Assembly: GCA_016783345.1 (NCBI GenBank) | Contig: JADHWT010000051.1 | Location: 1 to 7,083 of the forward strand | Length of the DNA: 7,083 nucleotides | Source of the DNA: Candidatus Omnitrophota bacterium | GTDB lineage: Bacteria > NPL-UPA2 > BS750m-G34 | Direction of reading: 5' to 3' | Shown: positions 1 to 6,467 of the stretch, piece by piece | Layout of the letters: every line of letters begins with the position of its first letter | How positions within the stretch are numbered: the stretch's first letter is position 1 | Notes under the pieces: model-generated | Databases searched by the model: none | What the model saw: the letters and a program-made list of their open reading frames with translations, nothing else | What the model was told of the DNA's origin: nothing | Made by a program: the position numbers and the translations under genes

Positions 1-548
1 AGGACGTGACATTCCCGGTCAGGGTTATGAAGGCCCTGGGAGCAGAAGTGCTTATTGTCTCAAATGCAGCCGGGGGTATGAATCCGGAGTTCCGGGCCGG
101 CGATATTGTCCTTATCTCTGACCATATTAATCTCATGGGTGATAACCCCTTAATCGGCCCAAATGATGATGACCTTGGCCCGCGTTTTCCGGATATGTCA
201 GAACCGTATTCCAGGCGTTTAATAAAAGTGGTTCAAGAGATTGCCCTTAAGCAAAAAATTAAGATTAAAAAAGGCGTATATGTTGGGGTTTCCGGGCCCA
301 ATCTTGAGACGGCAGCTGAATACCGGTTTTTAAAAACAATAGGGGCTGATATGGTTGGTATGTCTACAGTGCCTGAGGTTATTGTAGCAGTCCATGCCGG
401 TATGGAGGTCTGCGGGATTTCGTGCATCACTGATGAATGTAACCCTGATGCATTAAAAGCAGCTAATATAAATGAGATTATCAAGATTGCATCTAAGGCT
501 GAGCCTGTAATAACACAGTTAATTAAAGGGTTGATTAGTAAAATTTAA
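1..548 (+). CDS. Purine nucleoside phosphorylase, trimeric PNP/MTAP family (5' end missing)
   Basis: The open frame enters from the left edge (first full codon at base 3) and ends at TAA 546-548, so the N-terminus, including the first phosphate-binding segment, lies outside the window. The family phosphorolyses purine nucleosides to a free base and ribose-1-phosphate in the cytosolic salvage pathway. Numbering from the GTG at base 6, the visible signatures are TFPVRV at 2-7, SNAAGG at 19-24, the block DHINLMGDNPLIGPN at 39-53, GPRFPDM at 58-64, GPNLETAAE at 97-105 and GADMVGMSTVPE at 113-124. Glu101 aligns with the purine-contacting Glu201 of human PNP. Two specificity positions differ from classical PNP. 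The usual ITN reads ITD (Asp143), and the position of human His257 appears to be Ile155. Both resemble methylthioadenosine phosphorylase, so the substrate is uncertain and I give no gene symbol. The GTG at base 6 is internal and not the true start. ileS begins one base after the stop. Confidence 0.93.
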   Translation, partial: DVTFPVRVMKALGAEVLIVSNAAGGMNPEFRAGDIVLISDHINLMGDNPLIGPNDDDLGPRFPDMSEPYSRRLIKVVQEIALKQKIKIKKGVYVGVSGPNLETAAEYRFLKTIGADMVGMSTVPEVIVAVHAGMEVCGISCITDECNPDALKAANINEIIKIASKAEPVITQLIKGLISKI

Positions 549-549
549 A

Positions 550-3291
550 ATGCAAAATTATAAAGATACCCTGAATCTTCCAAAAACTCCTTTTTCCATG
601 AAAGCAGATCTGGCTAAAAAGGAACCTGAATGGATAAGGTCTTGGGAAGAAGAATCTCTCTATCAAAAGATAAGAGAAAAAAAGAAGGGGAGACCTAAAT
701 TTATTCTCCATGATGGCCCTCCTTATGCCAATGGCCATATCCACATAGGCCACGCCCTGAATAAAATCCTTAAGGATATCATCGTTAAATTTAAGACTAT
801 GCAGGGTTATGATGCGCCATACCTCCCCGGGTGGGATTGCCACGGCCTGCCTATTGAACATGAGGTGGCCAAGGAACTTGAGAAAAAGGGCCAGAGTCCT
901 CATAAGATGGAGAAGATGGAACTGAGGCAGAGATGCCGCATGTATGCAGATAGATTTATTAAGATTCAGCGGGATGAATTTGAGAGATTGGGTGTGCTTG
1001 GAGAATGGGAGAGACCTTACCTCACCATGGATTTTGAATATGAATATACAATACTCAAGTGTTTTTCTGCCCTTGTAGACAAAGGGCTTGTATCGAGGAG
1101 ACTTAAGCCCATCCACTGGTGTATTTCCTGCTGCACAGCCCTTGCTGAGGCAGAGGTAGAATATGAAGAAAAGAAGAGCCCTTCAATCTGGGTGAAATTT
1201 TATCTGGGGGATGAGGCAGGCCGAAGGTGGCCAATCCTCAAAAATAAAAAAAGTTCTATTCTCATCTGGACGACTACGCCCTGGACCATTCCGGCTAATG
1301 AGGCCGTAGCAGTCCATCCTTCTTATAAATATGCAGCTATAGAGATTGAGGGAGAGATAATAATCCTTTTGAAAGATAGGCTGGAGATAATATCTCAAGA
1401 TTATAACATCGTTGGAGAGACTCTCGGTAGCAATTTAGAAGGCATTACCTATCACCATCCTATTAGAAAAAAAGATTGTCCTTTAATCCTTGCAGAACAT
1501 GTGGAGACAGACCAGGGCACAGGATGCGTCCACACTGCGCCCGGGCATGGTGAGGAAGATTATGAAATAGGTCTTAAGTATAATCTTCCGATATTTTCGC
1601 CTGTAGATAGAGAAGGTAAGTTCACTGAAAAGGTTTCCTTGTTTAAAGGCAGGAATGTATTTAAAGCTAATAAAGAGATTATAGCGTTTTTAAAAGAGAA
1701 TGGAAATTTATTTAGAGAGAGCGGGATAACACATAGTTATCCCCATTGCTGGCGTTGCAAGAATCCGGTTATCTTTAGGGCAACAGAGCAGTGGTTTATC
1801 CCTATGGAAAAAGTGCGGGCGGAAGCGCTTAAATCTATAGATACTGTAAAATGGATTCCATCCTGGGGTAGAGATAGAATTAGTAATATGGTTAGAGAAC
1901 GTCCCGATTGGTGTATCTCCCGGCAGAGGGCATGGGGGGTGCCTATACCTGTTCTCTACTGTAAGAAATGCCATAACACAATTTTAAAAAAAGAGGTTGT
2001 AGACCTCCTGGCAGAAGATGTCAGGAAAAAGGGCGTAGATATCTGGTTTAGCGCTAGTATTGATAAATTTATCCCTCGCGGATTTTTCTGCCCGGATTGC
2101 GGTTCTAAAGAATTTATCCGGGGTACGGATATACTGGATGTGTGGTTTGATTCAGGGGTGAGCCATACTGCTGTTCTTAAAAATAATTCCACGCTTTCTT
2201 ATCCGGCTGACCTCTACCTTGAAGGAAGTGACCAGCACCGCGGGTGGTTTCAGAGCAGCTTACTTACCTCTGTGGGGAACGGAGGCGGCGCGCCGTATTC
2301 TCAGGTCCTGACCCATGGTTTTGTAGTTGACGGCCAGGGGAAAAAGATGTCGAAGTCTTTGGGGAATGTCATGAGCCCTATGGATATCTGGTCTAAGCAC
2401 GGTGCAGATATACTGAGACTGTGGGTTGCCGGAAGTAATTATCAGGAAGATATACGTCTGTCTCAGGAGATTTTAGACAGGACTGTCGAGATGTACCGCA
2501 GGATTCGCAATACCATTAGATATATGCTTGGAAATTTATGTGACTTCTCCAATGAGAAAGACATTGTTCCTTACGAAGATATGCTTGAGATTGACCGCTG
2601 GATTTTGAGCCGTTTGGCTAAAAAAACAGAATCAATAACCCGCGCCTATGAACAATATAATTTCTACCGCGTGATACAAGAGGTACACAATTTTTGCAGT
2701 GTTGACTTAAGCTCTTTTTATTTCGATGTCTTAAAAGACAGGCTCTATACAGCCAAAGCTAAGGGCTTGCCACGCAGGTCAGCGCAGACAGCTCTAAGTG
2801 AGCTCTTCTCTGTTCTTATAAGGGTTCTGGCCCCGATCCTTGCTTTTACCTGTGAGGAGGCCTGGCAGTTAATGTCAGGGAAGACAGATAAGAGCGTGCA
2901 TCTTTCAGACTGGCCTGAGATTAATAAAAGTTTTTATCAAAAGGAACTTGAAGAGAAATGGGCAAGTATCCTTAAGGCAAGAGAGAAAGCAATGAAGGCC
3001 ATTGAAGAAAAGAGAGAGGCCCGCATCATCCGCAGCTCCTTAGAGGCTAAGTTAGTTTTATCTATATCTGATTCATCTCTTTTTTCTCTTCTTAAAGTAT
3101 ACGAGAAGGACCTTGCCTCATTTTTTATTGTTTCGGAAGTGCAACTGGAGGCTGGGAAAAATTGTGTTTCGGTTATGAAGGCAGAGGGTGGGAAATGTCA
3201 GAGGTGCTGGAACTATAGCGCTTCTGTTGGGGCATCTAATATCCATCAGTTTCTCTGCCATCGATGTGTCAATGTATTAAATGGAGGATAA
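550..3291 (+). CDS. ileS: Isoleucyl-tRNA synthetase
   Basis: This class I synthetase charges tRNA-Ile with isoleucine in the cytosol. The 913 residues match the usual bacterial length. Motifs run in order: the N-terminal LNLPKTPFSMKADLA region, the HIGH signature at 65-68, and PGWDCHGLPIE at 94-103. The CP1 editing domain follows, with TTTPWTIPAN at 241-250 and HTAPGHGEEDY at 328-338. His328 and Asp337 have the same spacing as the E. coli editing residues His333 and Asp342. Then come ATEQWF at 411-416, SRQRAWGVPIP at 458-468, DVWFDSG at 530-536 and KMSKS at 599-603. A C-terminal Cys4 zinc finger uses Cys883, Cys886, Cys903 and Cys906. Further CXXC pairs lie at 191/194, 400/403, 471/474 and 514/517. 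The ATG at 550 is one base after the previous stop, has no convincing Shine-Dalgarno sequence, and gives the normal family N-terminus, so translation is probably coupled to the upstream gene. No T-box-like leader fits in this position. Confidence 0.98.
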   Translation: MQNYKDTLNLPKTPFSMKADLAKKEPEWIRSWEEESLYQKIREKKKGRPKFILHDGPPYANGHIHIGHALNKILKDIIVKFKTMQGYDAPYLPGWDCHGLPIEHEVAKELEKKGQSPHKMEKMELRQRCRMYADRFIKIQRDEFERLGVLGEWERPYLTMDFEYEYTILKCFSALVDKGLVSRRLKPIHWCISCCTALAEAEVEYEEKKSPSIWVKFYLGDEAGRRWPILKNKKSSILIWTTTPWTIPANEAVAVHPSYKYAAIEIEGEIIILLKDRLEIISQDYNIVGETLGSNLEGITYHHPIRKKDCPLILAEHVETDQGTGCVHTAPGHGEEDYEIGLKYNLPIFSPVDREGKFTEKVSLFKGRNVFKANKEIIAFLKENGNLFRESGITHSYPHCWRCKNPVIFRATEQWFIPMEKVRAEALKSIDTVKWIPSWGRDRISNMVRERPDWCISRQRAWGVPIPVLYCKKCHNTILKKEVVDLLAEDVRKKGVDIWFSASIDKFIPRGFFCPDCGSKEFIRGTDILDVWFDSGVSHTAVLKNNSTLSYPADLYLEGSDQHRGWFQSSLLTSVGNGGGAPYSQVLTHGFVVDGQGKKMSKSLGNVMSPMDIWSKHGADILRLWVAGSNYQEDIRLSQEILDRTVEMYRRIRNTIRYMLGNLCDFSNEKDIVPYEDMLEIDRWILSRLAKKTESITRAYEQYNFYRVIQEVHNFCSVDLSSFYFDVLKDRLYTAKAKGLPRRSAQTALSELFSVLIRVLAPILAFTCEEAWQLMSGKTDKSVHLSDWPEINKSFYQKELEEKWASILKAREKAMKAIEEKREARIIRSSLEAKLVLSISDSSLFSLLKVYEKDLASFFIVSEVQLEAGKNCVSVMKAEGGKCQRCWNYSASVGASNIHQFLCHRCVNVLNGG
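3283..3287 (+). promoter_or_regulatory. Shine-Dalgarno site that decides the start of the DksA/TraR-type gene
   Basis: GGAGG lies 8 bases before the ATG at 3296 and inside the last codons of ileS. An earlier in-frame ATG at 3281 overlaps this site and has no comparable site upstream of it, so 3296 is the better start. Confidence 0.75.
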
Positions 3292-3295
3292 AAAA

Positions 3296-3664
3296 ATGAA
3301 GAAACCAATGCGTGAAAAATTTAAGAAGCTTTTACTTAAAGAGAGGGAAAAATTGAAAGGGGATATAAACCACTTAGACTTTAAGACCCGGAAAGATAGC
3401 GCCGGAGACTTGTCCAGCCACACTTTTCACATGGCTGATTTAGGGACAGATGCTTTTGATAAAGACATGAACCTGGATCTTCACGGGGCAGAACAGGAGA
3501 TAATGAGGCAGGTCGATGATGCCCTTGTAAAGGTAAAGGACGGGACATACGGCAAGTGCGAAGTTTGTCAGAAGGAGATCGGCATTAAAAGACTTAATGT
3601 TATTCCCTATGCGCAGTCCTGTCTGAAATGTCAGAAAAAAATGGAAGCAGAAAAGAAGTTATAG
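3296..3664 (+). CDS. DksA/TraR-family C4 zinc-finger transcription factor
   Basis: Proteins of this family bind in the RNA polymerase secondary channel and tune initiation, often together with ppGpp. The protein is 122 residues from the preferred ATG (127 if translation starts at 3281). A lysine-rich helical N-terminus (about 1-35) leads to a segment HMADLGTDAFDKDM at 45-58, which sits where the coiled-coil tip is expected and holds acidic residues such as Asp48 and Asp52. A second helix at about 60-80 precedes the zinc finger: DGTYGKCEVC at 82-91, IGIKRLNVIPYA at 95-106 and CLKC at 109-112, with Cys88, Cys91, Cys109 and Cys112 as ligands. It is shorter than E. coli DksA (151 residues) and close in size to the many short DksA-like proteins of other phyla. 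The gap after ileS is 4 bases and lspA follows 3 bases after the TAG. Membership of the family is clear. Whether it is a functional DksA equivalent cannot be decided from sequence alone, so the symbol is left blank. Confidence 0.9.
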   Translation: MKKPMREKFKKLLLKEREKLKGDINHLDFKTRKDSAGDLSSHTFHMADLGTDAFDKDMNLDLHGAEQEIMRQVDDALVKVKDGTYGKCEVCQKEIGIKRLNVIPYAQSCLKCQKKMEAEKKL

Positions 3665-3667
3665 GGA

Positions 3668-4123
3668 ATGTCCTTTATTTTCATTGTCAGCATTTTAGTC
3701 CTTATCCTGGATCAGGCAACAAAATTCTGGATCAGGACTACATTTTATCCAGGGTCATCCCACCCTGTTTTCCCGGGGATATTTCATTTAAGCTTTGTCA
3801 CAAACACAGGCTCTGCCTTCGGGCTTTTTCCCGGCGGAGGGCCGATTTTTGTTTTTTTTTCCATTCTTGCTATAGTCATTCTCTTAGTCATGGCCTGGCA
3901 AAAACGAGGTAAATTCTCTTTCCTGGTTAAGCTCTCATTCGGACTTCTCTTAGGAGGGGTCTCGGGCAATCTAATTGATAGGATTAGATTCGGCGCGGTT
4001 TTAGATTTTCTTGATTTTCGTATCTGGCCGGTCTTTAATATCGCTGATTCCGGCATTACCCTCGGTGTAATTTTTCTCTCTCTCCGCTTATTAAAAAAAC
4101 GAAGTGTATCCGATACTTTTTAA
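3668..4123 (+). CDS. lspA: Lipoprotein signal peptidase (signal peptidase II)
   Basis: This inner-membrane aspartic peptidase removes the signal peptide from diacylglyceryl-modified prolipoproteins, the step after Lgt. At 151 residues it is near the short end of the normal range. Four hydrophobic segments are visible (about 2-20, 58-77, 87-102 and 125-142). The conserved residues known from B. subtilis LspA are all present: Asp15 in LDQATK, NTGSAFGLF at 46-54, GNLIDR at 100-105 with Asn101 and catalytic Asp104, and FNIADS at 123-128 with Asn124, Ala126 and catalytic Asp127. The ATG at 3668 starts 3 bases after the preceding stop, with only a weak GAAG upstream, which suggests translational coupling. 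The 3' end overlaps lgt by 20 bases. A run of nine T at 3852-3860 lies within codons 62-65 and the frame is intact through it. Confidence 0.97.
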   Translation: MSFIFIVSILVLILDQATKFWIRTTFYPGSSHPVFPGIFHLSFVTNTGSAFGLFPGGGPIFVFFSILAIVILLVMAWQKRGKFSFLVKLSFGLLLGGVSGNLIDRIRFGAVLDFLDFRIWPVFNIADSGITLGVIFLSLRLLKKRSVSDTF

Positions 4124-4829
4124 CTTAGGGCCTTTTAAGATTTATAGCTATGGCCTGTTTATGGCCATGGGTTTTCTTACTACCATCTTTTTAATAGAAA
4201 AAGAAGCCGCCAGGAGAAAAATCCCTGCAGCTAAAATATCCCATTTATGCCTACTTAGTTTCATATTTGCCATCCTGGGAGCGAGGCTTATGTATGTCCT
4301 TATGAATATCTCTTTTTATCGGGAAAGGCCTCTGGAGATTTTGATGCTCCATCACGGCGGACTTATGTTTCACGGCGGGTTAATTACTGGATTAGCCGCC
4401 GCCTGGGTTTATCTTAAAAGATCAAAACTCCCGGTACTTTCTGCCATGGATATAGTAGCGCTCTATCTTCCTATTGGACAGGCTATAGGCAGGATTGGGT
4501 GTTTCTTAAACGGGTGTTGTTTTGGAAGGGAAGGCCACCCTGCCCAGCTCTACGAATCCTTAGGTAGTATTATTATATTTATAATTTTGCGTCTGGTAAG
4601 TCAGCCATGTCCCCCACGCGTGGCCCGTAGGCTTGTCCTTCGGGGTGGTACAGGGTCTATTTTTTCTCTTTATCTTATTCTTTATCCGATAAACCGCATT
4701 GTAGTTGAATGCTTTCGGGCTGATTTACCTAAAATCTGGATGGGGCTTTCTCTCACCCAGTTGATAAGTGTGGGGATTTTTGTATGTGGGATAATAATAT
4801 GGAAAAAAAGTTTAATTTCACAGTCTTAG
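4104..4829 (+). CDS. lgt: Prolipoprotein diacylglyceryl transferase, with an apparent in-frame insert
   Basis: Lgt is an inner-membrane enzyme that transfers diacylglycerol from phosphatidylglycerol to the lipobox cysteine, the first step of lipoprotein maturation. The N-terminus YPILFNLGPFKIYSYGL at 2-18 is typical of the family and fixes the GTG at 4104 as the start. No Shine-Dalgarno sequence precedes it, and it lies inside the end of lspA. Key motifs are FHGG at 89-92 (His90), the Lgt signature GRIGCFLNGCCFG at 129-141 (Arg130), PAQLYES at 146-152 and a C-terminal RIVVECFRAD at 198-207. Several hydrophobic helices are visible. The protein is 241 residues, somewhat short for the family. 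Even so, residues about 169-182 form a Pro/Arg-rich stretch where relatives usually have a short loop before the helix IFSLYLILY. That stretch is encoded by a GC-rich palindromic element. All catalytic motifs remain, so the enzyme is probably functional. Confidence 0.96.
   Translation: MYPILFNLGPFKIYSYGLFMAMGFLTTIFLIEKEAARRKIPAAKISHLCLLSFIFAILGARLMYVLMNISFYRERPLEILMLHHGGLMFHGGLITGLAAAWVYLKRSKLPVLSAMDIVALYLPIGQAIGRIGCFLNGCCFGREGHPAQLYESLGSIIIFIILRLVSQPCPPRVARRLVLRGGTGSIFSLYLILYPINRIVVECFRADLPKIWMGLSLTQLISVGIFVCGIIIWKKSLISQS
4611..4648. repeat. GC-rich double-palindrome element inside lgt
   Basis: Two adjacent inverted repeats stand out. The first is the perfect 10-base palindrome CCACGCGTGG at 4614-4623. 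Directly after it, CCCGTAGG (4624-4631) and CCTTCGGG (4637-4644) form an 8-base stem with one mismatch around a 5-base loop. About 74 percent of bases 4611-4648 are G or C, against AT-rich flanks. The translated segment is an extra Pro/Arg/Gly-rich loop of roughly 12-14 residues relative to my recollection of typical Lgt proteins. This resembles small palindromic elements that insert in frame into genes in some bacteria, such as Rickettsia palindromic elements. No second copy occurs in the window, so its repeat status is inferred. Confidence 0.5.
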
Positions 4830-5728
4830 ACGAAGACGAGGGGAAAAGGCTTGATAAATTTCTCGCTTCCCAATCCCTTAATCTCTCCCGCACCTACATT
4901 GCGAGGCTTATCCGGGAGGAAAAGGCGCGGGTTAATGATAAGGTAGTAAAACCAAGCTATAGTCTCAGGGCAGGGGATCTTATAAACGTTACTGTCCCGC
5001 CGCCGGAGAAGATAGATATTAAACCCGAGGACATCCCTTTAAATATTGTCTATGAAGATGAGCATCTGCTGATAGTAGATAAGGAAGTCGGGATGGTTGT
5101 GCATCCCGCGCCGGGACATTACGACGGGACACTGGTCAACGCGCTTCTCTTTCACTGCGGCAATCTTTCATCAATAAACGGATTTTTAAGGCCGGGCATA
5201 ATACACCGCTTGGACAAAGATACATCAGGACTTCTTCTCGTGGCTAAAGAAGATTATACGCATTTAAAACTCGTAGAGAGTATGCAGAAAAGAGAGATAA
5301 AACGCAGGTATAAAACTGTTGTCCATGGTATTATCGAGCCGGCTGAGGGCAGGATTGAGGGGCCTATAGCGAGGCACCCGCGTTTCAGAAAGAAGATGGC
5401 CGTAGTTAGAAGAAGAGGTAAAGATGCCGTTACCCTGTACAAAACAATAAAAATCTGGGAGAATTATTCTTTCCTGGAGGTAGAGCTCCTGACAGGCCGC
5501 ACCCACCAGATAAGGGTCCATTTAGCGTATAAAGGTTATCCTGTTGTAGGGGATAAAATTTACGGACGTTTAAAACAAGATGAACTTGATAAACTTATCG
5601 GTCGCCAGGCCCTCCATGCCTATGAATTAAAATTTGTTCATCCGGTAACCAATGAAGAAAAACTTTTCCAAAGCCCCTTACCATTGGATATGGAACGGAT
5701 CGTAGGAGAAAAAGGGGTTACGGGGTAG
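4799..5728 (+). CDS. rluD: RluA/RluD-family 23S rRNA pseudouridine synthase
   Basis: The enzyme isomerises specific uridines of 23S rRNA to pseudouridine. RluD in E. coli acts on helix 69, important for ribosome assembly and function. From the chosen ATG it has 309 residues, normal for the family. An S4 RNA-binding domain spans about 15-63 (GKRLDKFLA, SRTYIARLI, VNDKVV). The catalytic domain has IPLNIVYEDEHLLIVDKE at 79-96, VVHPAPGH at 100-107, the catalytic motif HRLDKDTSGL at 136-145 with Asp139, GRTHQIRVH at 233-241 and RQALHAYEL at 269-277. An in-frame ATG at 4784 would add five residues. Both starts have similar weak GGGA-type upstream sites, and 4799 is preferred because it places GKRLD where relatives have it. 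The start overlaps lgt by 31 bases. The stop overlaps the stop of the opposite-strand gene. The paralog assignment RluD rather than another RluA-family member is likely but not certain. Confidence 0.93.
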   Translation: MEKKFNFTVLDEDEGKRLDKFLASQSLNLSRTYIARLIREEKARVNDKVVKPSYSLRAGDLINVTVPPPEKIDIKPEDIPLNIVYEDEHLLIVDKEVGMVVHPAPGHYDGTLVNALLFHCGNLSSINGFLRPGIIHRLDKDTSGLLLVAKEDYTHLKLVESMQKREIKRRYKTVVHGIIEPAEGRIEGPIARHPRFRKKMAVVRRRGKDAVTLYKTIKIWENYSFLEVELLTGRTHQIRVHLAYKGYPVVGDKIYGRLKQDELDKLIGRQALHAYELKFVHPVTNEEKLFQSPLPLDMERIVGEKGVTG

Positions 5729-6446
5729 CTTGAGGTTTTAATTTTTCTAAAATTAATTTGTTATTTGCAGTGTCTATTTGGAACTTAAATCTTTTTAAAA
5801 AAGACATGCCCAGCAGGCCGTCTTTAATATCCTCCTTAACGCCTAATAATACCGCTGCCTCAACATTTTTGGTCTCAACGCCCTGCACATTCACGCTGTC
5901 CAGAATTATAAATCTCGCATTCAGCGTGCGGCCGTCAGCAACCTTAACGCTGGCCATCTTTCCTTCCTCTTTTATTCCTAATTTTTCCGCTATACTGTTT
6001 GATAGCATGATACAAGAGGCCCCGGTATCTAAACAAAGTGAGGCCTTGACCTTATTATTCAGTAAAGCTTCGACTACTATCATCTGACCGCGTTCCTTAG
6101 AAAATTCAACCTCTTTCGGCTCAAGTTCCTTTTTTTGTCTGGCCTCCTCCTGTTTCTTCTTTTTCTGTTGTTCCTGCGCAATAACCTTATCTTCCTGTTC
6201 CCTCTCTCTCTGCCATTGCCGGCGCATGGCCTCATTTTCCGCAGGGCTTGCCCTGTCTATACTTTCTATCTCTTTCCGTCCGAATTTAACCTTGCCGAAT
6301 TCAATTTTTAACCAAACACCTTCATCAGTTTCCGTTGTTATTAAACCCTCCATGCTGCGGCCGTTCTTGAGATGTATAGTATCTGCGCTTGCATTTGCAA
6401 TAAAAACGAGCAGAAAAATAAAAATGGGGACAGCGCCCTTTTTCAC
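5718..6446 (-). CDS. Predicted secreted retropepsin-like aspartic protease with N-terminal beta domain
   Basis: The 242-residue protein starts with a GTG at 6446-6444 preceded by a good Shine-Dalgarno sequence. Residues 1-21 look like a signal peptide: MKK, a hydrophobic core IFIFLLVFIA, and an ASA site before Asp22. No lipobox cysteine is present, so a soluble periplasmic or exported location is inferred. Residues about 22-66 form a small beta-rich unit (DTIHLKNGRSMEGLI, IEFGKVKF, EIESID). Residues about 67-118 are a Glu/Lys/Gln/Arg-rich, probably helical linker. Residues about 119-235 are a clan AA aspartic protease domain, with catalytic LDTGAS at 139-144 (Asp140), a substrate-flap-like VADGRTL at 169-175 and DGLLGMSFL at 209-217. 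Only one DTG motif is present, so the active form should be a homodimer as in retropepsins. The substrate is unknown. It is convergent with rluD and divergent from the fchA-like gene, so it is probably transcribed alone. Confidence 0.85.
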   Translation of the reverse strand: MKKGAVPIFIFLLVFIANASADTIHLKNGRSMEGLITTETDEGVWLKIEFGKVKFGRKEIESIDRASPAENEAMRRQWQREREQEDKVIAQEQQKKKKQEEARQKKELEPKEVEFSKERGQMIVVEALLNNKVKASLCLDTGASCIMLSNSIAEKLGIKEEGKMASVKVADGRTLNARFIILDSVNVQGVETKNVEAAVLLGVKEDIKDGLLGMSFLKRFKFQIDTANNKLILEKLKPQATP

Positions 6447-6453
6447 CTAATTT

Positions 6454-6460
6454 TCTCCTT
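6454..6460 (-). promoter_or_regulatory. Shine-Dalgarno site for the aspartic protease gene
   Basis: Read on the minus strand, AAGGAGA lies 7-8 bases before the GTG at 6446. It supports that non-ATG start. No in-frame ATG with a better site is visible nearby. Confidence 0.7.
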
Positions 6461-6467
6461 TACCTAG

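Noticed and set aside
535..1116. A 193-residue open frame on the minus strand opposite ileS.
   Set aside because: It lies wholly within strongly conserved ileS coding sequence apart from a few bases, shows no recognisable motif or ribosome binding site, and has a composition typical of an antisense shadow.
3281..3295. The ATG at 3281 as start of the DksA/TraR-type gene.
   Set aside because: The GGAGG site falls at 3283-3287, directly behind this ATG, and is ideally spaced for the ATG at 3296.
3628..3912. A 94-residue plus-strand frame overlapping the DksA-type gene and lspA.
   Set aside because: Both overlapped genes have full family signatures. This frame is a shadow with no motif of its own.
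4093..4099. An A7 run in lspA in the correct phase for slippage (A AAA AAA), just before the lgt start.
   Set aside because: A -1 shift leads to a stop at 4126 and does not enter the lgt frame. Loss of one A would fuse LspA to Lgt, but their expected membrane topologies make a direct fusion unlikely, and both genes have normal ends.
4761..4795. A possible internal promoter before rluD (TTGATA at 4761, GATAAT at 4790).
   Set aside because: The spacer is 23 bases, too long for a sigma-70 promoter, and nothing better sits at 16-18 bases.
5739..5755. An AT-only inverted repeat (TAATTTT and AAAATTA around three bases) just after the rluD stop, considered as a terminator.
   Set aside because: The stem has no G-C pairs, is not followed by a clean T-run, and lies inside the coding sequence of the protease gene.
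5758..6450. Two plus-strand frames (5758-6087 and 6226-6450) opposite the aspartic protease gene.
   Set aside because: The minus-strand frame has a signal peptide, catalytic motifs and a Shine-Dalgarno site, so these are antisense shadows.
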